A stretch of DNA of 64,000 nucleotides, from the NCBI GenBank assembly GCA_027923505.1, contig BROI01000006.1:1116001-1180000 (forward strand). Direction: 5' to 3'. Both the position numbers and the translations under genes were made by a program. Origin of the DNA: Mayamaea pseudoterrestris (lineage: Eukaryota > Bacillariophyta > Bacillariophyceae > Sellaphorales > Sellaphoraceae). The notes beneath the pieces are model-generated. The model did no database searches, had not been told where the DNA came from, and was given only the letters and a program-made list of their open reading frames with translations. Each line of letters starts with the position of its first letter. The first letter of the stretch is position 1. Of the stretch, positions 21,140 to 31,600 are shown piece by piece.

Positions 21140-23917
21140 ATGCTTCGACAGCTGCTCCTGTCCCTTCCTTTGGTGAGTGCCTTTCTTGCGTCTCAGCTAC
21201 CGACACATTCATCATCATGGCAGCATTCGTCGCGAACAAGTCTCTTTGGAATTCGAGGTTTTCGAAGTTGGTTCGAGTCTCAATTTCCAGGAGCCATGAC
21301 GACTTTGGCGAATGACAGGCAGCATTCCGAATCCTTTGACCACGTCCTCGTGGACATGAATCAACTACTCCATGTTTGCGTGCGCAAGTCGCGGACCGAA
21401 GGACATGCACTCGTCTTGTTAATCAAGGAGCTTGATGCATTGGTGACATTGGCGACGCCACAAATTTCGCTCGTCTTGGCCATGGATGGACCGCCGCCGG
21501 CTGCCAAGCTTGCGACGCAACGAAGTCGACGGTATTCATTGCTGCGTAAGGCCGAATGGCGACGAAAGAATCTGCGAAAGATCAAGTATTTGGATGAAAA
21601 GGAGGTTGCTCGAAAGCAGAAAAGGACCGCGGCAGATGCTAAGACACTCTGCATCACTCCAGGGACGGAATTCATGGAGCGGGCGCACCAGGCAGTCATG
21701 TACTGGGCGTGGCAGCGACTTGATTCGAAAAATTCCATTTTGGCAAAGAATACGGTGCAAATTTATATTAGTCCATCGAATGTACATGGAGAAGGAGAAG
21801 TGAAACTTCTAGCATGGATCTACGATCATCAACGACGGCACAATCAAGAATCCATTGCAATCTACGGAGGTGACTCGGACTTGGTGTTGGAGGCACTGAC
21901 AATTCCGACAACCATTACCCACAATGTTTTCGTGTTATTACCGGAAGGGAACAGGAAACATTTTGCTATCAGCTTGTGGGAGACGACTCGTATTCTCATG
22001 GCAAAGCTGCCAAACAACAATATCGTTCATTTACGGACCGACCTTGTGTTGCTATTGATTCTCAATGGAAACGACTACCTTCCAAAGCTGCGAGGGTCCA
22101 GCGGCTTTCACAAGCTCTTTCAGTCGTATGTTGCGCTGCAAAAGTCATTCCCGGGGAATTTGGTGGATCCGGATACGCTCGAGTTCAATCTACAATTTTG
22201 CACTGCCTTTTTCAACAAGCTGGCCGAATCGGTTCCGCCATTTTTAAATGAAATATGGCTGCGGCAATCGACTGGCAATCAAATTGACGCTGACATGACC
22301 GTCTTATCGCAATTACATAACTATGTCGCGTCAGGGTATCTACCTGGACCTGTCGAATTTCACGTAAAGCCGACCGCGAATACAAACGTTGAGGCAGAGG
22401 ATGACACTACCTACTTTGATGCTGTCGACGACGATAGTGAAATGAGCGCTGCAACAAAGGACGACGATGGTGACGACGCCAACGTTCTTGTTCAGTTGCG
22501 TATTGGAGTAGCTGGATCGACTGACTTCTGCGTGTATGAGACGTGTAACTATGGTTCCGGTGATTTGAAGCTTGCCAAGCAAGAGCTAGCCAGTATGGCG
22601 TTGGATGACCTCTTCACTTTGGATGAAGAAATCACGATCAACGAGGAAGATGATGAGCTGGATATTTCGGATCCAGGATATGACTGGGAAGTGCAAGGCG
22701 CTGATGCGAACATTCAAGATTACTTGTATGGACTCCTTTGGAACTTACAGACATACCAGGACGGTATTTGTGCCGATTATGCCTTTAATTATGGCAAGAA
22801 GCATTCGCCAACTGCTGCCGATATCGTCAAATACTTTAAATTGGCTGTTGATGCTAACGAGACGATAGGCATATCGAGTTTGAAGCAGCAACCATTTTCG
22901 CCGGCAATGTCTGCAGGCGTTGCCTGTCTCGCGGCTTTGCCTTCTGCAGTGAAACACCTTGTCCCCCAGCCGTATCGGCTAATTTTGAATGAGACAGTCG
23001 AAGCTATATACGCGAGTTGCATCAGTCGGGTCGACAATGTGTTTGACTCGAATCGCTTCCAGAATCTATGCGATGCGGAGCTTGCAAAGCTCAGCATCGA
23101 CGCGAAAGACACCACCTCTTCCACCGCGTCGAATTCTTGCTGGACTGTCCTCTCCAAGTCTGACCGGCCATTGCTATCTCCGCATGTTCCACCGTTGCCA
23201 TTTTCGCAAAGATTGATAGCGCTGCGACCGAGTAATCGAATACGAATTAATCTCGTGCCTTATTTGGATCGACCTCGACAACGACTTTCTTGGAGCATAT
23301 ACAACAATTCGCACCGGAAGCGTGATGTTGTCCATTCTGAACTGGTTCCGTTCATGAGTAAGCTTGAGTCTTTAGAGTCTGTTCGATATAAGAAAGCGTA
23401 CATTCACACGAGTACAACCAGCTGTCACGCAAGAACAGTTGATGAGCGAAAACCAACGACTAGGGGTGCGAAGGACTGGAAAAATCGAATACGCAACGAA
23501 GACAATGAACGTCTAAAGCCCAGTATTGCAATTAAAGGCCGTCATGGGGTCCATAAAGGCAGTTTTGCAAAGACAACGCTCGACAACGCTCCAGCCATAG
23601 AGTCGCTCCAGCTTAGTGATGGCACCACGGCCGTGGCATGCCTTGGACAGCTCGTCGACGCAGGCCTTATACGCAACGTACACTGGGACGTTCCTGTCGA
23701 CAGTGAATCCGACGCAGGAGACATCTACGAAACACTCGACGTGAGAGTGTCTACCGCGGAAAGGCAATTGAGAGTGGAATGCGAGCGGAAGAAAAAAGCA
23801 GTAACAAGAAAAGTTGCAAAACAATACATGGCAGCTCAGTTACTCGAGCAGATGATAGGTGTCGGCCCGGATTGGCGCTTGATGACTTTTAAAAAGCTTA
23901 GAGACAAAGTCACTTGA
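21140..23917 (+). CDS. XRN-family 5'-3' exoribonuclease-like protein, plastid-type leader
   Basis: A 925-residue single-exon protein. The leader MLRQLLLSLPLVSAFLASQL has the signal peptide plus Ser-Ala-Phe arrangement of secondary-plastid precursors. The mature part begins GIRGFRSWFESQFPGAM, like the XRN start. Nuclease motifs follow in order: VDMNQLLH (about 70), AMDGPPPAAKLATQRSRR, GTEFM, NVHGEGE (about 216), YGGDSD (about 242) and GNDYLPKL (about 310), so the acidic metal-binding set looks intact. The XRN middle region is visible at about 527-610 (YGLLWNLQTYQDG, then QPYRLIL). The last 80 residues look like a double-stranded-RNA-binding fold, ending KKKAVTRKVAKQYMAAQLLE. XRN enzymes degrade 5'-monophosphate RNA in the nucleus or cytosol; an organelle form would be unusual. 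An acidic insertion lies at about 415-445. Confidence 0.85.
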   Translation: MLRQLLLSLPLVSAFLASQLPTHSSSWQHSSRTSLFGIRGFRSWFESQFPGAMTTLANDRQHSESFDHVLVDMNQLLHVCVRKSRTEGHALVLLIKELDALVTLATPQISLVLAMDGPPPAAKLATQRSRRYSLLRKAEWRRKNLRKIKYLDEKEVARKQKRTAADAKTLCITPGTEFMERAHQAVMYWAWQRLDSKNSILAKNTVQIYISPSNVHGEGEVKLLAWIYDHQRRHNQESIAIYGGDSDLVLEALTIPTTITHNVFVLLPEGNRKHFAISLWETTRILMAKLPNNNIVHLRTDLVLLLILNGNDYLPKLRGSSGFHKLFQSYVALQKSFPGNLVDPDTLEFNLQFCTAFFNKLAESVPPFLNEIWLRQSTGNQIDADMTVLSQLHNYVASGYLPGPVEFHVKPTANTNVEAEDDTTYFDAVDDDSEMSAATKDDDGDDANVLVQLRIGVAGSTDFCVYETCNYGSGDLKLAKQELASMALDDLFTLDEEITINEEDDELDISDPGYDWEVQGADANIQDYLYGLLWNLQTYQDGICADYAFNYGKKHSPTAADIVKYFKLAVDANETIGISSLKQQPFSPAMSAGVACLAALPSAVKHLVPQPYRLILNETVEAIYASCISRVDNVFDSNRFQNLCDAELAKLSIDAKDTTSSTASNSCWTVLSKSDRPLLSPHVPPLPFSQRLIALRPSNRIRINLVPYLDRPRQRLSWSIYNNSHRKRDVVHSELVPFMSKLESLESVRYKKAYIHTSTTSCHARTVDERKPTTRGAKDWKNRIRNEDNERLKPSIAIKGRHGVHKGSFAKTTLDNAPAIESLQLSDGTTAVACLGQLVDAGLIRNVHWDVPVDSESDAGDIYETLDVRVSTAERQLRVECERKKKAVTRKVAKQYMAAQLLEQMIGVGPDWRLMTFKKLRDKVT

Positions 23918-24028
23918 TCCTTCTGCGTGTATATGAATATTTACATTGCAGTTGTTGACCCTTGCGTAAGGTTTGAATCGCTGCTGCTGCCATGATTCTT
24001 TACGCTATACGCTTGGTTGTCATATACA

Positions 24029-25285
24029 TTACCACTGAAATGATGGCATTATATAGTCCGGCGCAAGGACCCGCCCTTTGGCGTATGTGTTTGTTCGCTG
24101 ATTAAAGACGTCGAGAACGTTGGCCGCTCCCGCTTCCAGCAGTGCATCATCGTCGGGCAAGTCGGATCCGTGAATGCCCGTCTTCAGAATCCACAACGTC
24201 GCCAGGCCAGCCGCCGATCCTCCCGTCACGTCAGTCTCCAAAGCGTCGCCAATCATGATGGTACGCGATCGCTCAACGTTTGCTCCGATGGCTGCATGGT
24301 AAACATCTAGAAATGGCTTGCCGATGCGCTTGACCAATTGTTCTACACTTGCGTCGCCGTCCGCTGCATTACCTGCACTATCGCCAGCATCGCAAGTCAC
24401 CATCCGTAGTGCCGCCTCGTACATGTCACCAAGCTTGCCTGGCATGGGAGGAAGACCAACGTCAGGTCGCACCTTGTCGGGGTTACTCACGAGCATGGGC
24501 AACTTGCGTTGGGCGGCTCGTTGTAAAACGTTCTGCATAACTTCATCGTACTGCGCTTCGTCAATGCGTTTGTCCACAAGATTACCCGAACCGTCGCTAA
24601 TGGTAAAGGTTCCTCGCGCAAGAAGCAAGGACGCTTGCTCGACGTTTGCCAGGCTCCAGCCAGCACTCTGGCAATATTCAACGTCGGCGTCGCCACTTCC
24701 TAGAATGAGGGCTGATGGAGGTGATGAATTGAGTTTTGGCGATGGTGGTAATTGTTCTTGCTTACTTTTCAATGATGTAGTTTCTGATGCAGTATTCGTT
24801 TGCATCCATGACAAGTCAGCATTTGCGTGCTGCTCCAGCAGCATTTGATGGGTCAACTCGCCCGAGGTAATGATTTGCTCAAAGTGACTTGGATCAAACC
24901 CCAACTTTTCCAATGCAAGTATCGAATCTTGCTTTCGCTTGCTGCTGTTGCTGATAATGATCAATCGCTTGTTTGGGTGCTTGTGCTTGAGTGTTTGAAG
25001 TGTATCCAAAACGCCGACGTATGGTCTGTTTCCGTCGTGTAATACACCCCACATGTCTAGTAAAAAGACGTCGTAATCATTAATAATGTCGGATATGCCC
25101 TGAATAAGCTTCATACCGGATGCTTGAGCTGTTGCTGCGTCAGATTTGGTGGATATGAGCAATGATACTCGTTGCGAGAATGCCGATTGTCGCGTAGAAA
25201 CAAAGGCTGTGGCGTGATTAGTGCGAAGAAGAAATGACAGTAAAAGCAGAAAGATGACTTGTTTGTTCAGTCTCTGTACTCCCAT
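24029..25285 (-). CDS. HAD-superfamily class IIA hydrolase, plastid-type leader
   Basis: A 418-residue single-exon gene. The leader is hydrophobic (VIFLLLLSFLLRTNHA) and ends in ATAFVS, an ASAFAP-like cut site. Motif I at about residue 75 is FLLDMWGVLHDG, motif II is IIISNSSKR, and the C-terminal metal site is IMIGDALETDVTGGSAAGLA. This layout, with a large cap between motifs II and III, is the IIA subgroup that holds p-nitrophenylphosphatase/phosphoglycolate-phosphatase and NagD-like enzymes. The position two residues after the nucleophilic Asp is Trp rather than the usual catalytic Asp. A Ser/Gln/Pro-rich insertion sits in the cap. The substrate is unknown; a sugar or nucleotide phosphate in the plastid is a guess. 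Convergent with the XRN-like gene, 111 bp apart. Confidence 0.86.
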   Translation of the reverse strand: MGVQRLNKQVIFLLLLSFLLRTNHATAFVSTRQSAFSQRVSLLISTKSDAATAQASGMKLIQGISDIINDYDVFLLDMWGVLHDGNRPYVGVLDTLQTLKHKHPNKRLIIISNSSKRKQDSILALEKLGFDPSHFEQIITSGELTHQMLLEQHANADLSWMQTNTASETTSLKSKQEQLPPSPKLNSSPPSALILGSGDADVEYCQSAGWSLANVEQASLLLARGTFTISDGSGNLVDKRIDEAQYDEVMQNVLQRAAQRKLPMLVSNPDKVRPDVGLPPMPGKLGDMYEAALRMVTCDAGDSAGNAADGDASVEQLVKRIGKPFLDVYHAAIGANVERSRTIMIGDALETDVTGGSAAGLATLWILKTGIHGSDLPDDDALLEAGAANVLDVFNQRTNTYAKGRVLAPDYIMPSFQW

Positions 25286-25621
25286 GCTAGCAGAATTGCA
25301 AGAGTTGCCTGGCAGTCGCAGAAAATCACGTCGACGGGACCAAAGGTAACGCTAAAGTGGCTGTGACGGATGAGGGAGGGTGTGACAGTTGCGCTGCGAC
25401 AACCCTGGCTCGGCTACGCGATCCTCTTGCTCCGACTCTTCCCTACTATATACAAGTAAATGATTTGGGGCAAGAGCATCCAATAACTTGACCACTTCAC
25501 AGGTAAACAAATCATCTTCACTGGCAGTATGGATCAGGCTATTTGACACAGGCGTTGACTGATAAGTACTCGTCTTGCATGTATAAATCTGGCAAATGTA
25601 AACCCCCGAATTGAATCTAAT
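25286..25621. other. Intergenic region upstream of the HAD gene
   Basis: 336 bp lie between the HAD start and the stop of the next minus-strand gene. I see no coding sequence, repeat or RNA gene here. Confidence 0.5.
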
Positions 25622-26722
25622 TTATCCCCCAATAAAGTCCCAGCGAATATATCGTTCCGGCTTTTCATTGGTCGTTACCGGCCCAGATGCTGATTGAAGT
25701 GGCTGCTTCTCCTGCACTGCCGGAAACCTTGCATATCGTCGCAGACCTGATGGCGAGTCGATCTCTGATGCTGGTGGTGCGTCTCCTGCGTTGGCATCGG
25801 TTCGTCCATCAGTCTCGCGAATGGGCAATCTTTGAAGTACTATCGCGTTGCTCAAGCCAATTGTTGGCGCACTGGAAGCTTGCAGCATCGACGGCCGCCC
25901 TGTTGGCGCTGGTATTTCCTGCAAGCTCGGCATGCCAGTGTCCAAATCATTGCTGCCCTCGTCGCCCATGTCAGATCGTATTTCGTTCATTGTGCTTGAA
26001 GCAGCTGTCGGCTCACTGGAAGCTTGCAAAGTTGACGGCCTCCTTGTTGGTGCAGCTATCCCCTGCAAACTCGGCACGCTCGTGTCCAAACCACTGCCCT
26101 CACCCTGCTCACCAATGTCAGTTGCAGTAGTCTCTAGCAAGACTACGTCGGTGCAACACTTGGCCGTCACTGTCGCTGATCCGCACGCTACAGCAAGACA
26201 AACTTGCCATGTTCCAAAGGTCGTCACTGTAGCTGTTGTCGTTGGGTTTGTCGCATCTTGAAACGAGACTACCTGTAGTGGCGCCGCACTGGTCCAAACG
26301 GAGGACGTCGCCAGTGGCGCATCATTGTCGTTAATGCTTCGACATTCCGCTGTTCCATTCAACGCAATTTGAATTGGTAGACTTGCTGCAGCTGCTTGCG
26401 TAACGCTGCTTCCGGCGTTGCAGTAGATTGCAGCTGGAGTCAGGGTAGCTGCCGACGCCACTGGAGGCACCGTCGCAAACACCAAGGTAGGAACCATGGA
26501 AGGAGCTGCAGTGGAGTCAAGTGCCGCTGCAGCTGCTGGAACAAGGGATGGAGCGTCCGATGGAACATCTGACCAAACAATGTCGTCCGTGGAGTCGCCA
26601 TTCCGTCGCGACTTTCTCGTTTCGTCGTCCTTGTCAACGTCGAAGACGAGCGCCAACGATAACGATTCGCTGCCGAGTAGTAAAAGCACTGCAACGACCA
26701 AACGTCGCATTATCATCGTCAT
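25622..26722 (-). CDS. Secreted or cell-surface protein with APSxxP repeats
   Basis: The first credible start is the ATG at 26722 (MTMIMRRLVVAVLLLLG), a good signal peptide; the open frame reaches further upstream but without that feature. The product has 366 residues. It holds scattered Pro-Ser motifs (SDAPSLVP, AAPSMVPT, TSVPSLQG, TGMPSLQE), of the kind common in diatom surface and frustule-associated proteins. A central Cys-containing region of about 130 residues (YCNAGSSVTQ to ECRSIND to WQVCLAVACGS to KCCTDV) looks folded. Two copies of a 55-residue segment follow, each with 'D(L)DT.xPSLQxIxAPTxRPS.LQASS.PT'. No transmembrane segment is seen after the signal. The function is unknown; wall or matrix association is inference. 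Confidence 0.78.
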   Translation of the reverse strand: MTMIMRRLVVAVLLLLGSESLSLALVFDVDKDDETRKSRRNGDSTDDIVWSDVPSDAPSLVPAAAAALDSTAAPSMVPTLVFATVPPVASAATLTPAAIYCNAGSSVTQAAAASLPIQIALNGTAECRSINDNDAPLATSSVWTSAAPLQVVSFQDATNPTTTATVTTFGTWQVCLAVACGSATVTAKCCTDVVLLETTATDIGEQGEGSGLDTSVPSLQGIAAPTRRPSTLQASSEPTAASSTMNEIRSDMGDEGSNDLDTGMPSLQEIPAPTGRPSMLQASSAPTIGLSNAIVLQRLPIRETDGRTDANAGDAPPASEIDSPSGLRRYARFPAVQEKQPLQSASGPVTTNEKPERYIRWDFIGG

Positions 26723-28607
26723 GTTTTTTTGTTTGCAAATGAGATAGTGGATTACTTCGCAAACCAGCTGATTGTCAAAACCTCGCAATCCAATCATGTA
26801 TGGAGATTCAACGCGCACCTTGTCGCTCGGAAAATTGTTTCTCCAACGGCTGCCAAATCTCAAGCGTAGCATCGCATACTTGAACCACTGTGAAGCAGTA
26901 GCTCGTTGCGCATAGGCGCTTTTTAATCAGTGTCAACATTGTCAACATTCTGCATGTCATATCAAGCTCCGCTTTGCTCGAGCAGTGCTCATGTGTGCTC
27001 GTTGCATGTCGGCATCAGATTTCACGTTGGACAGGCGTCTTTAACCTAGCATCAAAAAGTGACATCGATTAATTGTAAGACGTATATCATGTTCCCAACA
27101 ACATTTGTTAATGGTTAAAGCATGAGTAAGTGAGCAAGCGAGGCGGGAACAAGCGGTCAATGGTACGTCGCCGACGATGCATGCTCGCCTTGTACTATAG
27201 TAAAGGAGTGCGCGTGAAAACCACGTCACAAGGCAATAGTATGAAACGAGTGCCAATGTCAATTACGTCATAAGGCTATAATACGAAACGGGTGCCAGTG
27301 AAAACTGCGTCATCAGGCATTAGTACGAAACGGGTGCCAGTGAAAACTCTGTCACAAGGCAATAGTATGAAACGAGTGCCAGTGAAAACTACGTCACGAT
27401 GTTAATCAGCGAAACGAGTGCCAGTGAAAACTGCGTCATCGGGCATTAGTACGAAACGAATGCCAGTGAAAACTACGTCACGAGGCATTATTACGAAACG
27501 AGTGCCAGTGTCAATGACGCCATTAGGCAATAGTACGAAACGAGTGCCAATGAAAACGACGTCATCAAAGCTTAAGTAGAATATATCATTATTCAATTTT
27601 CATGCCGGTTAAGTCGCAAGGAGGACCGTGCGCGCTAGCGTCGGGGAAATGGATTTCGGCATCCAAGGCTTCACCTCACAGAGCCACAAAGCCACTATCA
27701 AAACAATATATATATGAGCTGGATTCTAGACTGAAGCTCTTATCATACCATTGTTTTTCGTCGATTCGCGCCACGGCCAGCATGAGTGATGAGTGGACGA
27801 GCGACGCAATGCAGTCGTCAGTCGTCCACCATTGTTCGATAGCCGATCATCGGCGATACAAGTACTGTACTAACGACCTTACAATGTCATTTTGTCGATG
27901 AAAGAAAAGGATTTCTATGAAATATTCCAGTTGTCGTGCAATAGTGACGCCGCGGTAGGAGTGTTTGATGCACGACGGACGGAGCAACAAGAGCATGCAC
28001 AGCATGCTCGCCTCAACAATCAACAATTCGCAACTCGAATTGGTGTTGCATATTTTACATGGATGTACGACTCACGACGAGGTACAGAGACCTATATCAC
28101 TGCTCCCTACGGGTGCCAGTTCGGTGAAGTACATGATGTCCAGGTTGACGAACCCCGTTATGTCGCTCGATTGGATGCAGTGTGGCGAGTGTCAGCGGCG
28201 CAGCGAAGCGACGAGTCAGCGATGCAGCAACTATAATTGTATTCGCGGTGCCATTTTGTTTTCATGTAACGAACGTGCCATGAACAATGCCTCGAACATT
28301 GTACAGTATTGAGGGTCATTCGTGCATCATATTCCTTGAGGACAAACACTTTCAGAGCCGTAAAGTGCGGCCATGGATCCTGCGAGTGTTACAGTAATGG
28401 ATACAGTTTATGCACAAAACATTGCAACGAAACGATTGCCGAGCGATGTCGAGGAGTGTTTGATTTAGATATTTTCTCTGTGTCTCGAGTCTCGACGGAC
28501 TCGCGGCACGTTTATGTTGGTCGCCCCAATCCGAAGAGTAAACGATACACCAAAATTGAAACGCACATAATATGTCTACATTATAGTAATGACGTCTTTT
28601 ATCTTTT
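26723..28607. other. Gene-poor stretch with a 42-bp minisatellite
   Basis: Nearly 1.9 kb with no convincing gene. It carries the second 42-bp array (listed separately). The best short frame, starting at an ATG at 27602, lacks any recognisable feature. From 27.6 to 28.6 kb I see neither a protein family nor an RNA gene. Confidence 0.55.
27208..27568 (-). repeat. 42-bp minisatellite, about 8-9 units (array 2)
   Basis: Units read GTGCCAGTGAAAACTACGTC, then ACGAGGCAATAGTACGAAACGA, which is the reverse complement of array 1. ACGTCA/TGCGTCA cores recur in most units. It lies about 490 bp upstream of the APSxxP gene. Confidence 0.92.
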
Positions 28608-31600
28608 CTATCCAACGGAAAGTTTACCGCTGTAATGCGTGCTGGCAGCAGTGGAGACTGATGTACGATTTTGGTTGTGCGGTCGAGGACCGAAGAATTC
28701 GTCATCCTGGTCTTCGGAGAGAATGGTTTGGACATTGTATGTTGCAGGCATGACGAAAGCGTTCGGTATGGTCGATTCTGGACTGTTACTAGCCTCTGCT
28801 TGATCCTGGCTCGCCGCTGCATCGTGCTCGCGTTGATGCTGAACTCTCCTAGATCGCATAAACGAACTTTTTTGCTTGTCCAACTCATATTGTTCGCGTT
28901 TTATGGCGTCTCGGACCTTCTTGGGAAGAGGCGACATGGATGTCTGCATCATGTACTTAATAAGAAGCATGATGTGCTCCCATGCAACAACGAATGCAAA
29001 GAGTGCTAGCGTTCCAATCTCTTCGCCAATTCGAGAAAGCGTGGCCGTCGTAAAACCCATGAGCCAGCAGTTTGTGAGTACGGAAATAACGGCGACAATA
29101 TGCATCAAGTGTTCCCAAATGCCAATGCCTCCCGTCTTCTCGGCCATTGGTCGGCGGCGTCCTTTGCAAAGCTTGTAAGCATCCAAACGCATTGAGATCA
29201 GGTAGTTAATCAGACATAGGAACGGTGTAATCGGCAGGACGACGCTGAAACATGAGCAAAAGGTGAATTGGACTACTGCTTGGATGTATTCAGGAAAGCT
29301 GTCGTGCATAGGCTTCATGACCTCCAACCAGACGTCATCTTGAGCGTGATCGAGCAACAGCCGCTTGTTAATTAATCGAATTTGTCGGATTTTGATGTCG
29401 TCGTCCTGTTGTCCAGAAGCAAGAAGATGATCAATCTCTTCTTCTTCAATCTCAATGGCACGCAACTCATTAATGAGGCGGTTGTTACGATGGCGCATTC
29501 TGAGATGCCTGATTAGCATTGGAAAGCAGACTTGCAGAAAGTTTTGCCACCATTGAGCGACTGTCGTATAAATTAGAATTCCCGATGCCACGCGAAGGAT
29601 GCCATTTTCGATAGCTTGCTCTGAACCAGTGGAGAGGAACGCGTAATAGTACAGTGTGGCGAAATAGCAGACAAAGCGGAAAGAGAAAACCTTGATTATG
29701 AGCCAGGTCCTGTATTCCGTCTCAGTGCGGTAATTTTCGAAATCATTTAGCATGACAGAAATCTTCATCAAGACGAGGTTGACCAGCGGTAGGAAAAGTC
29801 CAAGCAAGCTCGGCATGCCAATGATGATGAACCAAAAGGCAGGGTCTTGGAGTTGCTGCGTCGTCACCTTGGTATCGACAATTATTTTCTTCCTTCCGAT
29901 GGCTGCTCTAAAATCATTCTCAAACTGGAAGTGAGTATCGGTGGAGTTTTGAAGACTGTAGTACTTGTCGAGCTGGAGATCTCTGTTCGCGTGCACACCC
30001 AAAATGAGAAAGAGTGCACCAAACGTGAATATTAATGTCAGCGGCACAGAGATAAGATATTTGAGCCATCGCTTCCAGCGAGCATACGTGACAATCCATT
30101 CGCCAGTCACTTCGTCGCGCGCGTATTCGCCTTTAAACTGTGGCCGAGTAACTTCTTGCTGCTTGTAGTTCAGTGTGCCCCAGTGATACGCCAGTAAGTT
30201 TGCTCGCTTCTTCCAATTCACCAAGACGAGAAATGTCCAAAGCATGACAATCATTGCAAACAAGGGTCGCAATGGGTGATCCCAATTGCCGCTCGACAAC
30301 TGCAAGAAAAATTGAATTAAGCCGAAAAAGCTAAGGAACACCAAATGCGTTGCAGTGTGCTGCATCCATGCAAAGTAAAAGGCTACTTTTTCGCCAAAAT
30401 ATTGCTCGATCGAGTCAAGCGGCTGGTAGAAGCAGCCTAATATGAAACGCTTCCAAAAATGAGGCGGTTCCTTGTCGATAATGAGCTTTTCGACATCGCC
30501 GCTACTTCCTGTGTCGGAATTGGAAGACGCTGAGTTCATTGTAAAAGCCTTTTGAAGATCATGCACCTTGTCAGCCCAGTCAAACTTGGTAGAAGTATAC
30601 CAGCCACTTGGGCCTTTCCAATTTTCTTCACGCCAAAAGTACAACCAATTGTCATAGATAGCGTCCAATTTGGTTTGCATGTGAAGCGGAACACGCGCGA
30701 GAATCATCTTTCCAAGTTCCGTGTTTTGTGCAAGCTCACTGCCAGAGTCTCGAATTCGCGATCCCACAATAAAATCAATGATGGAATCTCGGATCGACGA
30801 ACGGAACGGGTATTCTCCAGTGCTGCACCCAGGAGGAATCTCCAAATTATCGTCGAGATTCTGATATAGATCCATCATGTCTTCGCGGAATGGGGCGAAC
30901 GTTCCTTCCTTTGTCCTGAGTTTGACACGCAACACTTCCGCCACGTCTAACATGCGTTCCGGTGGACAACGAATCTTAATCATGACGCGATTTGGATCAA
31001 GCGAATACACGCGACAAGTTTCCAAACCAGCAAACCGCAAGCGGCTCCAAATGGCGGTTCCAGGCGAGCGAAAACCGAGAAAGTAGTCGGAAGGAGGAGG
31101 GACGGCGCCGGGCTGCACATATCCTTCAAGGTATGTTGTATCTAGTCCTCGGCGCTTTACAATCGTCCGCTCTAACAATCCTGCTGTCTTTGGTTCGACA
31201 AAGGCGTCTGGATTCAGCACATTGTGGTCATCTTCTTGTGTCTGCACCCGCTGCTCCATCTCGAGTCGATTGTAGTGCGAACCAATGCCAGCCGCTCGCA
31301 TGGCGGCGAAGCGGCCGACAGCAGCGTCCCGATGGAGGAGAAGGAACCCACGAAAAATAAGCCAGTACTCGCCCAGGGTCGCCGTTTCAAAATCGTGGTA
31401 CCTGAACTGGGTTTCACCTCCTTCGCCAGACAACCATTTGCCTTCCGACTCGTCGATTGTGACCGATTGTCCGCGCTTGATAAGTCGCTCGTTTCTCAAC
31501 ACCAACGAAAAAGTAAATTTCGGATCATAATCGGACTTTGAGCGCCGCAGTGTCGACGTTCCCATCTCGCCATGGTCAGACCGCGGATCGTTAAACACAC

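Noticed and set aside
27602-27901. 99-codon plus-strand frame with ATG next to array 2
   Set aside because: No signal, domain or splice continuation is seen; the composition looks non-coding.
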